The translations under genes and the position numbers were made by a program. Shown here piece after piece: positions 6,894-14,200 of a stretch of DNA of 38,246 bases; positions within the stretch are counted from its first letter, which is position 1; every line of letters begins with the position of its first letter. Under the pieces are notes generated by a model that had not been told where the DNA came from, did no database searches, and worked only from the letters and a program-made list of their open reading frames with translations. This stretch comes from Bordetella parapertussis (GTDB lineage Bacteria; Pseudomonadota; Gammaproteobacteria; Burkholderiales; SG8-39): positions 1-38,246 of the forward strand of contig CAMAWC010000034.1 of assembly GCA_945861875.1 (NCBI GenBank), given 5' to 3'.

Positions 6894-8396
6894 TCAGTAG
6901 ATATCAAAATATTCGCGTTGTTCCCAGTCGGTCACTTCGGCGTTGAAACGCGCCAACTCGGCCTGCTTGATGTGTATGAAGTAATCGACAAAGTCGGCGC
7001 CGAAGCCCTCGCGCATGCAGGCGCTCGCACCGAGCGCGGCAAGTGCGTCGGGCAGCGAGGTGGGCAGGCGCGGCGCCTCGGTCTCGTAGGGCAGGTCGGC
7101 CGAAGCACCCGGGTCGCGCTTTTTTGCAATGCCGTCGAGGCCGGAAAAAATCTGCGAAGCAAGGTAAAGATAGGGATTGGCCGCCGGTTCACCGACGCGG
7201 TTTTCCACGCGCGAGGCGGGGTCGCCCTCGCCGCCGATGACACGCAACATCGCACCGCGGTTGTCGCACCCCCAGATGGCGCGGTCCGGCGCCAGCGAAA
7301 GGGGACGGTAGCGGCGATAGCCGTTGATGGTCGGCGTGGTAAAAGCCGCCGCACCGGCCGCATGCGCGAGCAAGCCGCCGACAAAGCTGCCGCCAAGCTC
7401 CGACAGGTAGTGGCCGATGTGCCCGGCCTCTTGTGCGTGTGCGTGTGCGTGTGCGTGTGCGGATTTTTGCGGAATGAACAGGTTGCGCCCGCTCGCCGGA
7501 TCGCGCAGCGACTGGTGCAAGTGCCAGCCCGAGGACATCACCTCGGGCACTTTGGGCCGGCACATGAAGCTGGCGTGGCAGCCCTGGCGGCGCATTACCT
7601 GCTTGGCGGCGCTGCGAAACAGCAGCATGGCGTCGGCTGGCGCGAGCCCGGCCATGGGCGCGAACACGAACTCGCACTGGCTCGGCCCGAGTTCCACCTC
7701 GACCGAGCGCAGCGGCATGCCCATCGCCAGCACCGCGCGCTGCAACTCGGACACCACCGGTTCGATCTGGTCATAGCGCTGCTCGGTCAGCAACTGGTAG
7801 CCGCTATGGAGCATGCTGACATCGCTGTGCAGCAGGCTTACTTCGGGCGGGGCGGCCGGCCAGCCGGCGTCGCTGGTGGCAAGGCGCGGGTTGTCGACAC
7901 GAAAGACATAGAACTCGACCTCCAGCCCGGCGACATACTCGCAGCCCGATGAGGCCAGTCGATCGAGTGCGCGCGAGAGAATGGCGCGCGTGTCGTAGGG
8001 CACCGGACGGCCGTCGGGAAAATAGGCGTTGCACTGCATCCAGCCGGTCTTGCCCACCCAGGGCAGCACGCGATACGTCGCCGGGTCGGGCACCAGCACC
8101 ACGTCCGAGGCGGAGTGAAAATCGCGCCCGCCGAAGGGCGCTGTACCGCCGAAAATCGGCCATGCGGTGCGGCCGGAGGTGTCCTTGAGCAGGATGGTGC
8201 CGACCAGGCGCACGCCCTCGCGCATCGCCGAAGCCACGCCGTCGCCGACGATCGCCTTGCCGTGCGGAATGCCGTGCTGGTCGGCAAAGACAAAGCGCAC
8301 CGTCTCTATGGCGTCTTTTGCTATGCGCGCCTGCACCTCGCGCGCAGCCAGCGCCTGTGCGTCGGTCCACAGACCGTGCTTGTCAATAAAACTCAT
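6894..8396 (-). CDS. Glutamine-synthetase-family ligase (putative gamma-glutamyl-amine ligase)
   Basis: The 500-residue protein keeps the catalytic landmarks of the GS fold: Glu159/Glu161 in LEVEFYVF, Glu236 in VELGPSQCEF, His292 in GWHLHQSL, NGYRRYRP near 358-365, Arg380 in CDNRGAMLRV and Glu398/Arg400 in VENRVGEPAANPYL. It is divergent from GlnA and closer in layout to catabolic ligases that glutamylate amines (PuuA, aniline-pathway TdnQ/AtdA1, IpuC). Its place between a Rieske oxygenase (24 bp upstream) and a ferredoxin (6 bp downstream) mirrors aniline-type systems, where glutamylation precedes ring dioxygenation. A surface tract of four His-Ala repeats (about 313-321) comes from a hexanucleotide repeat. 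True nitrogen assimilation is less likely in this context. Confidence 0.85.
   Translation of the reverse strand: MSFIDKHGLWTDAQALAAREVQARIAKDAIETVRFVFADQHGIPHGKAIVGDGVASAMREGVRLVGTILLKDTSGRTAWPIFGGTAPFGGRDFHSASDVVLVPDPATYRVLPWVGKTGWMQCNAYFPDGRPVPYDTRAILSRALDRLASSGCEYVAGLEVEFYVFRVDNPRLATSDAGWPAAPPEVSLLHSDVSMLHSGYQLLTEQRYDQIEPVVSELQRAVLAMGMPLRSVEVELGPSQCEFVFAPMAGLAPADAMLLFRSAAKQVMRRQGCHASFMCRPKVPEVMSSGWHLHQSLRDPASGRNLFIPQKSAHAHAHAHAQEAGHIGHYLSELGGSFVGGLLAHAAGAAAFTTPTINGYRRYRPLSLAPDRAIWGCDNRGAMLRVIGGEGDPASRVENRVGEPAANPYLYLASQIFSGLDGIAKKRDPGASADLPYETEAPRLPTSLPDALAALGASACMREGFGADFVDYFIHIKQAELARFNAEVTDWEQREYFDIY
7432..7461. repeat. Five tandem copies of the hexamer TGTGCG inside the GS-like gene
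   Basis: Five exact TGTGCG units run from 7432 to 7461, encoding alternating His and Ala on the minus strand. As the unit is 6 bp, slippage would lengthen or shorten the protein by two residues without a frameshift. Confidence 0.9.
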
Positions 8397-8420
8397 GTCC
8401 TGGGGTCTGCTATTGCCGCG

Positions 8421-9752
8421 TCAGGCCGCCTTCGACGCCGGCCCGGGCGGCGCCCAGGGTGCGTTGGCGCGGCGTCGTTCGGCAAGGCCCTTCCAGTAGG
8501 CCTCCCAGTTTTGCGTCGGGCCGACGCCGTCGACCGTGTCCGGTCCGTGCAACTGGGCAGCCGCGGCGGCATCGAGGCACATCAGCGGCCGTTCGCCTTT
8601 TTGCGCCACCTCAATCGCATCGAGCAGCATGCGCCGGTAGGCGATGATGCCGCGGTCGCTGGTGCCAAGGTGCTCGCGCGTGCGGTCCTGTATCAGCCCC
8701 TGCGTTTCGCAGGCCCACTGGTCGTGGATGTTGATGTCCATGCCCATGCCGGTGTAAGTCTGCGTTTTTTGCTCGTCCGGGTTGTAGCCGTAACGGTTCT
8801 GCCGGTTGAATATGGGCCGGTAGTCGGGAGCGGGATAAGTCTTCAGGCGTATTTCGCGGAAATGCTTTTTGTCTATGGGCTTGCCAAAACTGGTGAACAT
8901 GGTGAACCAGTAGGTATTGGTGTCATCCACCGGCACATGCCATTGCGAGATGGTGATCTCGTCGGACATCGGGATGAGAAAGGCCTGCGGAAAAATGGTG
9001 TTGGTCACGCGCACATGGGTTTTTTGCTCGTCGATCTTGCGCAGCGTGATCAGGCGCTGGCCCCAGTCGGATTTTTCAATGCGGATTTCCGGCCGGTTGT
9101 ACTCGCGCAACACCTTGGTCATCGGTATGTCGGTGTCGCTCGAGGCGCTGCGGAACTGGCGGCCGTAGCTCTGGCCCAGATCCTCGTCCTCGTAGTACAC
9201 GTGCAGGAAGGAGGCGTGCGCCGGATCGATGCCGACCTCGAGCGCCTGCAGCCAGTTGCACTGCCACAGGCCCTTGAAGGCGAAGACGTGGGTGTCGGGT
9301 GCGACAAAACAGTCAAAATCGGGAAACGCCGGCGGCTCGCCCTCGCCGAGGTAGGCCCACAGGATGCCGGCCTTTTGCACCACCGGATAGGCACGCTGCG
9401 ACACGCGATCGCACAGCTTGCTGCCCTCGGGCTCGGCCGGCGTTTCCAGGCATTTGCCCCTGACGTCGAACAGCCAGCCGTGAAACAGGCAGCGCAGGCC
9501 GCCGTTCTCGAGGCGCCCGTAGGACAGGTCGGCGCCGCGATGCGGGCAGTCACGGTCGAGCATGCCAAAGCGCCCGGCCTCGTCACGAAACAACACAAAG
9601 TCCTGGCCCATCAGGCGCACCGCCTTGACCGGCCGCTCGCCCTCTGGAAATTCATCGAGCAGCGCCGCCGGCTGCCAGTAGCGGCGCAACAGCGCGCCCG
9701 CGGGCCGGTCAGGACCGACGCGGGTTAACAGTTCGTTTTGTTCAGGACTCAT
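8421..9752 (-). CDS. Rieske 2Fe-2S aromatic ring-hydroxylating oxygenase, alpha subunit
   Basis: A 443-residue oxygenase. The Rieske centre is Cys69/His71 (RDCPHRGADL) and Cys88/His91 (LRCLFHGWLF); the mononuclear iron site is in LEVGIDPAHASFLH with His179 and His184 and bridging acid Asp176. The N-terminal RRYWQPAA and overall length match the single-component alpha3-type oxygenases that include phthalate 4,5-dioxygenase and the DDVA O-demethylase LigXa. No beta subunit gene follows. As the first gene of the operon with the GS-like ligase and ferredoxin, it probably hydroxylates (or O-/N-demethylates) the aromatic substrate to give the diol that LigAB then opens. The reaction type cannot be decided from sequence. 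Confidence 0.92.
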   Translation of the reverse strand: MSPEQNELLTRVGPDRPAGALLRRYWQPAALLDEFPEGERPVKAVRLMGQDFVLFRDEAGRFGMLDRDCPHRGADLSYGRLENGGLRCLFHGWLFDVRGKCLETPAEPEGSKLCDRVSQRAYPVVQKAGILWAYLGEGEPPAFPDFDCFVAPDTHVFAFKGLWQCNWLQALEVGIDPAHASFLHVYYEDEDLGQSYGRQFRSASSDTDIPMTKVLREYNRPEIRIEKSDWGQRLITLRKIDEQKTHVRVTNTIFPQAFLIPMSDEITISQWHVPVDDTNTYWFTMFTSFGKPIDKKHFREIRLKTYPAPDYRPIFNRQNRYGYNPDEQKTQTYTGMGMDINIHDQWACETQGLIQDRTREHLGTSDRGIIAYRRMLLDAIEVAQKGERPLMCLDAAAAAQLHGPDTVDGVGPTQNWEAYWKGLAERRRANAPWAPPGPASKAA

Positions 9753-9816
9753 CGTGGCTGCCTCTCCATTTCAACGACAGCCGTAGCTTAGCATTGTCAC
9801 CCGGTGCAATAAACGA

Positions 9817-9853
9817 CCGCCGGCCGGAGCGAAAGCTCACGCCCGGCCGGCGG
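9817..9853. terminator. Strong GC hairpin between the baeRF-like gene and the Rieske gene
   Basis: Arms 9817-9827 and 9843-9853 are exactly complementary (11 bp, CCGCCGGCCGG type), with a loop that can itself pair AGC with GCT. On the minus strand it lies about 86 bp after the baeRF-like stop and is followed by TCGTTTATT, a weak T tract. A transcription stop is plausible but not strong. Confidence 0.4.
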
Positions 9854-9886
9854 ACACTCACCACTTTACGCAGGAATATCGCCCGC

Positions 9887-9915
9887 AAACGCCCGCCAGG
9901 CTTGGCTTTCCAGCC
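9887..9915. repeat. Copy of the GGCTTTCCAGCC short REP-like repeat
   Basis: Contains AAACGCCCGCC followed by a short spacer and GGCTTTCCAGCC. The AAACGCCCG end matches, in reverse complement, the copies at 16509-16542 and 38215-38246, which defines the element as more than a chance palindrome. Confidence 0.6.
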
Positions 9916-9938
9916 GGTGCCCGCCGTAAGCGCACCGG

Positions 9939-10349
9939 TCAGCGCGTCAGGTTCTCGCCGCCGCCGGGCAGCATTGCGTCGGCCGCCTTGAAATACGCGC
10001 GCCCGAACTTGAGCAGTTCGCCCTCGCTCGGATGATCGAGCGTCTCGACGCCCACCAGCCGGTCGACCAGGCGCGGATGGCGTTTGTGGATGTGCTTGAC
10101 GAACTCGACCTTGGCGTTGGCCGGCCCGGTCACCAGAAGTTCCGGCGTGTCGCCAACGGCGGCGAGAATCTGCTCGTAATATTTCGGATCCTCATGGGCG
10201 TGGCCGCTGCCGATGGAACCGCGGCGGTGGTGCAGGTGGCGCGCACCGCCGTCGTGGGTGATGGCGGCCGACGCGCTGGTTTCGCGGCCGAAACGGATGA
10301 CTTGTGCGCGTTTGTGATCCAGCCAGATGACTGCGTGCAGATAGTTCAT
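9939..10349 (-). CDS. BaeRF-like 'translational machinery' family protein
   Basis: A 136-residue protein starting MNYLHAVIWLDHKRAQV, with a histidine-rich HLHHRRGSIGSGHAHEDPKYY segment and LVTGPANAKVEFVKHIHKRHP. This is the pattern of a small, eRF1-domain-like family annotated as translational machinery or host-attachment-like proteins in proteobacteria; its molecular role is poorly known. The start at 10349 is preceded by an AGGAAAGACATC SD-like element; an upstream in-frame ATG (10400) would include repeat sequence and is rejected. It lies downstream of the DksA/TraR-like gene with a repeat-bearing 126-bp gap, and may share its anaerobic promoter. Confidence 0.8.
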   Translation of the reverse strand: MNYLHAVIWLDHKRAQVIRFGRETSASAAITHDGGARHLHHRRGSIGSGHAHEDPKYYEQILAAVGDTPELLVTGPANAKVEFVKHIHKRHPRLVDRLVGVETLDHPSEGELLKFGRAYFKAADAMLPGGGENLTR

Positions 10350-10387
10350 GATGTCTTTCCTGTGGGTTGATGAATTTGAGTGCAACC

Positions 10388-10469
10388 GGGGACAGGCCAC
10401 GATTTTCGAATTCCCGGGGTTTCCGCGATTCCCCCAGGTTTCTTCAATTCAAAAATCGCGGACTGCCCC
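10388..10469. repeat. Imperfect inverted repeat of the GGGGACAGGCCACG type
   Basis: Left arm 10388-10412 begins GGGGACAGGCCACG; the right arm 10446-10469 is its imperfect reverse complement ending in GACTGCCCC. It fills most of the gap between the baeRF-like and DksA/TraR-like genes. A related arm is found at 18514-18530. Confidence 0.75.
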
Positions 10470-10475
10470 GTCTTC

Positions 10476-10874
10476 CTAGAGCGATGAAGTCCGGGCCTGT
10501 GAACGCTCGCGCTCACGCTGGCAGGTGGTGCAGCGCTTGGCCGTCGGCCAGGCGAGCATGCGCGCCGGTTCAATCGGTTCACCGCAGCCGATACAGGTGC
10601 CGTAGGTGCCGGCGTCCATGCGCGCCAGCGCCGCGCCGATGTCGCGCACCTCGGCGAGGTCGCGTTCGACTTCGGCGTGATGCACGCTGCCCAGTGCATC
10701 CAACTGTGCGGCGTCACCGCCGTCAGTGCTGGTATTGGAATCAAAACCCACCTTCTCGCTGCGCACTTCACCAAGCTTGCGATTGATGTCGGTCTCAAGA
10801 TCCCGCTGCCGCTGCGCCAGCCTCGCGCGCAATTCGGTCATGGGCGCCGGCGGGGCGCCTTTTAGTGCTGTCAT
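10476..10874 (-). CDS. DksA/TraR-family C4 zinc-finger protein
   Basis: The 132-residue protein has an N-terminal coiled-coil-like charged helix and a C-terminal four-cysteine zinc finger (CIGCGEP ... RCTTCQRE), as in DksA/TraR proteins that bind in the RNA polymerase secondary channel. It has an acidic segment (DGGD) at the coiled-coil tip region. An AAGGAG SD precedes ATG 10874. A consensus FNR-type site is centred about 65 bp upstream. Whether it acts as a true DksA paralogue or a small stress-associated member is open. Confidence 0.88.
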   Translation of the reverse strand: MTALKGAPPAPMTELRARLAQRQRDLETDINRKLGEVRSEKVGFDSNTSTDGGDAAQLDALGSVHHAEVERDLAEVRDIGAALARMDAGTYGTCIGCGEPIEPARMLAWPTAKRCTTCQRERERSQARTSSL

Positions 10875-10932
10875 GCCGGACTCCTTAAAGTGTGGCTACA
10901 CCCCCACTCTAGGCGACACGAATGCTGCTGGA

Positions 10933-10946
10933 TTGATTTATATCAA
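10933..10946 (-). promoter_or_regulatory. Consensus FNR/ANR-type box upstream of the dksA-like gene
   Basis: TTGATTTATATCAA matches the FNR/ANR/DNR consensus TTGAT-N4-ATCAA exactly. If it works as a class II activator site (centre at -41.5), transcription would begin near 10898, about 24 nt before the start codon, with a TAGAGT -10-like hexamer at 10911-10906 on the minus strand. This suggests oxygen-responsive activation of the DksA-like and baeRF-like genes. Confidence 0.65.
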
Positions 10947-10983
10947 AGTCCGGCGCTTATGATCCCGGCGAACCAGACGCGCC

Positions 10984-11955
10984 TCAGTCAGGCTTGATAT
11001 TGGCTTCGCGGATCACCTTGGCATAGCGGTCCATGTCTTCGCGAATCAGCTTGGCAAAGCGCTCCGAACTGCCGCCAAGAGGTTCGTACTGTTGCGACAG
11101 CAGGCGTTCACGCAGGTCCGGCAGGGCGAGCGCCTTGTTGACCTCGGCATTCAGCCGCGCCAGCACCTGCGGCGGGATTTTCGACGAACCGACCAGGCCG
11201 AACCACACATCCATGTCCACTTCGGGATAGCCCAGTTCGGCCACAGTCGGGAAGTCCGGTGCGAACTGGCTGCGTTTGGCGCCCAGCATCGCATAGCCGC
11301 GCAGCTTGCCGCTCTTGATCTGCGGCGCGAAGTGGGCATAAGTACTGATGAATACCGGCACCGTTCCCGACAACACGTCGGCCATGGCGGCGCCGCAACC
11401 CTTGTAATTGATGTGCTGCCACTTCATTTTCGCCATCGAGCCGAGCATTTCACCGGCAAGGTGCTGCGGCGAGGCCGGGCCGCAGGTGGTGAAATCGAGT
11501 TTGCCCGGATTGGCCTTGCCCATGGCGATCAGTTCCCCGAAGGTCTTGGCCGGAAAACCCTCGGTCACGCCGATCATGATCGGCGTGCTCGACATCAGCG
11601 CGATCGGCGCCACGTCCTTGAGCGTGTCGTAGGGCACCTTGGCGTAGAGCACGGGGATGATGGAAAGGTTGTTGGGCATCATCGCCAGGGTATGGCCGTC
11701 CGGATCGGCCCTGAGCATCGCCTCCATGCCTATCATGCCGGCCGCGCCGGCGCGATTCTCCACCACGCAGGGCTGGCCCAGCGACTGCGGCAATTTTTCA
11801 CACAGGTAACGCGCCATCAGGTCGGCGGCGCCGCCGGCGGCATAGGGCGCGATGATTTTTATCGGCTTGGACGGGAAGCCCTGCGCCGAGGCGGTCTGCG
11901 CCGTTGCCACAAGAATAGATGCACACACGCCCAGCCATAACCTGTCATTTTTCAT
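10984..11955 (-). CDS. Bug/TctC-family substrate-binding protein (second copy)
   Basis: A second periplasmic Bug receptor of 323 residues: signal peptide ending ASAQGFP, then SKPIKIIAPYAAGGAADLMAR, ENRAGAAGMIGMEA and ANPGKLDFTTCGP, all typical of the family. ATG 11955 has a clear AAAGGAGAAGAAA SD; an upstream in-frame start (12045) would read through a dispersed repeat and is rejected. It is not close in sequence to the copy at 569-1546. It stands alone between the DksA/FNR region and the SPFH gene, with no transporter membrane genes, so its ligand is unknown. Confidence 0.9.
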   Translation of the reverse strand: MKNDRLWLGVCASILVATAQTASAQGFPSKPIKIIAPYAAGGAADLMARYLCEKLPQSLGQPCVVENRAGAAGMIGMEAMLRADPDGHTLAMMPNNLSIIPVLYAKVPYDTLKDVAPIALMSSTPIMIGVTEGFPAKTFGELIAMGKANPGKLDFTTCGPASPQHLAGEMLGSMAKMKWQHINYKGCGAAMADVLSGTVPVFISTYAHFAPQIKSGKLRGYAMLGAKRSQFAPDFPTVAELGYPEVDMDVWFGLVGSSKIPPQVLARLNAEVNKALALPDLRERLLSQQYEPLGGSSERFAKLIREDMDRYAKVIREANIKPD

Positions 11956-11987
11956 TTTCTTCTCCTTTGCCAATCGACTACCTTCGT

Positions 11988-12015
11988 CGTCATTCCCGCT
12001 TTCGCGGGAACGACG
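11988..12015. repeat. dRS3-like palindrome (CATTCCCGC...GCGGGAA)
   Basis: CGTCATTCCCGCTTTCGCGGGAACGACG is split here as arms CGTCATTCCCGC and GCGGGAACGACG around TTTC. Related copies lie at 25565-25668 and 27148-27173; similar elements are widespread in Neisseria and other betaproteobacteria. Confidence 0.75.
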
Positions 12016-12041
12016 GGTTTTTAAGTATTTCACTACCGCAG

Positions 12042-13046
12042 TCACGCCGGCTTGGTCGGGGCTGCCTGGTGTGGCCGCGTCTTGTCGAGCACGGTCATCG
12101 CCGTGGCCATCATCGAGGACACGTCGGCGAGGTTGGCCGGCACGATCATGGTGTTGTTGGTGCGCGCCAGCAGTGCGAAGGAATTGATATAGGCCTCGGC
12201 GATTTTCAGGTTGGCCGCCTGCTGGCCGCCCTCCTTGGCCATGGAAGCGGCGACCGCCTCGACCGCGAACGAGGTCGCCTCGGCCACCACGCGAATGGCG
12301 GTGGCCTGGCCCTGCGCCTTGTTGATGGCCGAGGTCTTGTCACCCTCGGACTTCAGAACCGCCGCCTGCTTTTCGCCCTCGGCGATGTTGATTTCCTGCT
12401 GGCGCTGGCCCTCGGACTTGGCGATGAGCGCGCGCTTTTCGCGCTCGGCGGTGATCTGCGCCTGCATTGCGCGCAGGATTGTTTCCGGCGGGGTGATGTT
12501 CTTGATCTCGTAGCGCAGCACCTTGACGCCCCAGTTGCGCCCGGCCTCGTCGAGCACCGACACCACCTGCTTGTTCATTTCGTCGCGCGACTCGAAGGTT
12601 TTATCGAGCTCCATCTTGCCGATTTCCGAGCGTAGCGCGGTCTGCGCCAGTTGCGTAATGGCGGCGATGTAATTCGAGGAGCCATAGGAGGCAAGGCGTG
12701 GATCGACCACCTGGAAATAAATGATGCCGTCGACCGAAAGCTGGGTGTTGTCGCGCGTGATGCAGATCTGCTCGGACACGTCGAGCGGCACCTCCTTCAG
12801 GGAATGGCGGTACTGCACCTGGTCAAAAAACGGCACGATGATGTTGAGCCCCGGCTCGAGCGTGGCGTGGTACTTGCCAAGGCGCTCCACCACCCAGGCG
12901 TTTTGCTGCGGCACCACGCGCACGCCCTCGATGACGAACACCACCACCAGGGCGATGATGAAGAACGGCACGGCGAAGCCGCGCGTCTGCTCCATGCTCG
13001 CCACGGCGAAAGTGAGGATGAATATGCCTATCAGTTTTGGGAACAT
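12042..13046 (-). CDS. SPFH/stomatin-family membrane protein (paraslipin/QmcA-like)
   Basis: A 334-residue band-7 protein. Two hydrophobic segments lie in the first 45 residues, then the SPFH domain begins with GVRVVPQQNAWVVERLGKYHATLEPGLNIIVPFFD. A long charged coiled-coil follows (AQITAEREKRALIAKSEGQ, EGEKQAAVLKSEGDK), with a C-terminal oligomerisation region. Such proteins form ring or cage assemblies in membrane microdomains, often with an NfeD partner, which here is the gene just upstream. ATG 13046 has a good CAGGAGATTGGC SD; an in-frame ATG at 13130 would close the gap to nfeD to 11 bp but adds a non-conserved 28-residue leader. Confidence 0.92.
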   Translation of the reverse strand: MFPKLIGIFILTFAVASMEQTRGFAVPFFIIALVVVFVIEGVRVVPQQNAWVVERLGKYHATLEPGLNIIVPFFDQVQYRHSLKEVPLDVSEQICITRDNTQLSVDGIIYFQVVDPRLASYGSSNYIAAITQLAQTALRSEIGKMELDKTFESRDEMNKQVVSVLDEAGRNWGVKVLRYEIKNITPPETILRAMQAQITAEREKRALIAKSEGQRQQEINIAEGEKQAAVLKSEGDKTSAINKAQGQATAIRVVAEATSFAVEAVAASMAKEGGQQAANLKIAEAYINSFALLARTNNTMIVPANLADVSSMMATAMTVLDKTRPHQAAPTKPA

Positions 13047-13141
13047 GCCAATCTCCTGCGGGGGTTTGACGGGTAGATGGGAGGTCAGGTCGGCGAACCA
13101 GTCTGACGGCTTGGGCGGTCTTGTTTGCATGTCAGTCAGGC

Positions 13142-13570
13142 TCAGGGACGCGTCTTTGCAACACGCAGGCTCGATCCCTCGACCGCGCTGATGTAATAAA
13201 TGTCGCCGGCGGCGGGCGACTCGCCCGCGGGCAGGACGGCGTCCCACCCGGCGCCGCGGTATTTCACCCGCGCCATGCCGCCCGACTGGTTGACCCAGGA
13301 CTCGAATGTCACCGACTGGCCGGTCTCGAGCGAGGGCATGGAGGCGGTATTGCTCGCCTTGTGGTGCTGGTGCACCCACCACACCCCGGCAATGGCCACG
13401 CCCGCGGCGCACAAGGTCTGCACCCAGAACGCCCCGCCCAGCCAGGCCGAGCCTGCGCCGGCGAGGGCGGCGACACCCAGCACCAGCAGGTAAAACGTGC
13501 CCGAGGTCAGTTCGGTGATAACCAGCACCAGGCCGGCGATGAGCCAGATCAGATAGCTGTCAATCGGCAT
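13142..13570 (-). CDS. NfeD-family membrane protein
   Basis: The 142-residue product has two or three hydrophobic helices in its first 70 residues (YLIWLIAGLVLVITEL; FYLLVLGVAALAGAGSAWL) followed by a C-terminal OB-fold-like beta domain (GQSVTFESWV, GMARVKYRGAGWDAVLPAGE, GDIYYISAVEG), the layout of short NfeD proteins. These accompany stomatin-like SPFH proteins and are thought to stabilise or regulate them. ATG 13570 has an AAAGGAGGGAAGGGTT upstream region, a very strong SD. It is transcribed together with the SPFH gene and divergently from the molybdenum hydroxylase operon. Confidence 0.9.
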   Translation of the reverse strand: MPIDSYLIWLIAGLVLVITELTSGTFYLLVLGVAALAGAGSAWLGGAFWVQTLCAAGVAIAGVWWVHQHHKASNTASMPSLETGQSVTFESWVNQSGGMARVKYRGAGWDAVLPAGESPAAGDIYYISAVEGSSLRVAKTRP

Positions 13571-13737
13571 AACCCTTCCCTCCTTTTGCGATTGTGACCA
13601 TGTTACCAGTCTACCCGCGCTGCCATTGCTGCAATAGCGCAATACCGCGGCCGCAAAAATCATGGCAGACTGGCTTCCGTAAAAAACCCGCACCCGAAAC
13701 AACCCGGCCAAAGCGCCCATTTTTTCCGGAGAATTCA

Positions 13738-14190
13738 ATGGTCAAACTCACCGTCAACGGCAGGGCAGAAGAAGTCGACATGCCCGCCGATACGCCCCTG
13801 CTGTGGGCCCTGCGCGACAACCTCGGCCTCACCGGCACCAAGTTCGGTTGCGGCATGGCGCAATGCGGCGCCTGCACCGTGCACGTCAACGGCGTCTCCA
13901 CCCGCGCCTGTGTCACGCCGCTGTCGGCGGTGGCCGGCAAGAAAGTCACCACCATCGAGGGCCTGTCGACCTTTGGCGACCACCCGCTGCAAAAAGCCTG
14001 GGTGGCCGAGCAGGCGCCGCAATGCGGCTACTGCCAGTCGGGCCAGATCATGGCCGCCGCCGCGCTGCTGGCCAAGAACAAGAAGCCCTCGCGCGAACAA
14101 ATCGTGCAGCACATGTCGGGCAACCTGTGCCGCTGCGGCACCTACAACAAGATCATCGCGGCCGTAGAGCGTGCCGCGAAAGAAGGCTAA
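13738..14190 (+). CDS. 2Fe-2S subunit of xanthine-dehydrogenase-family molybdenum hydroxylase (IorA/CoxS type)
   Basis: A 150-residue electron-transfer subunit with both cluster-binding sets: the plant-type set C-x4-C-x2-C in [17 protein letters not shown] (with Cys further on in TRACVTPL) and the alpha-helical set in [11 protein letters not shown] ... [12 protein letters not shown]. These clusters shuttle electrons from the molybdenum centre. ATG 13738 follows a CCGGAGAATTCA SD. The large subunit starts 10 nt downstream. Isoquinoline 1-oxidoreductase alpha and carbon-monoxide-dehydrogenase-type small subunits share this design. Confidence 0.95.
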   Translation: MVKLTVNGRAEEVDMPADTPLLWALRDNLGLTGTKFGCGMAQCGACTVHVNGVSTRACVTPLSAVAGKKVTTIEGLSTFGDHPLQKAWVAEQAPQCGYCQSGQIMAAAALLAKNKKPSREQIVQHMSGNLCRCGTYNKIIAAVERAAKEG

Positions 14191-14200
14191 GGAGCGCGCC

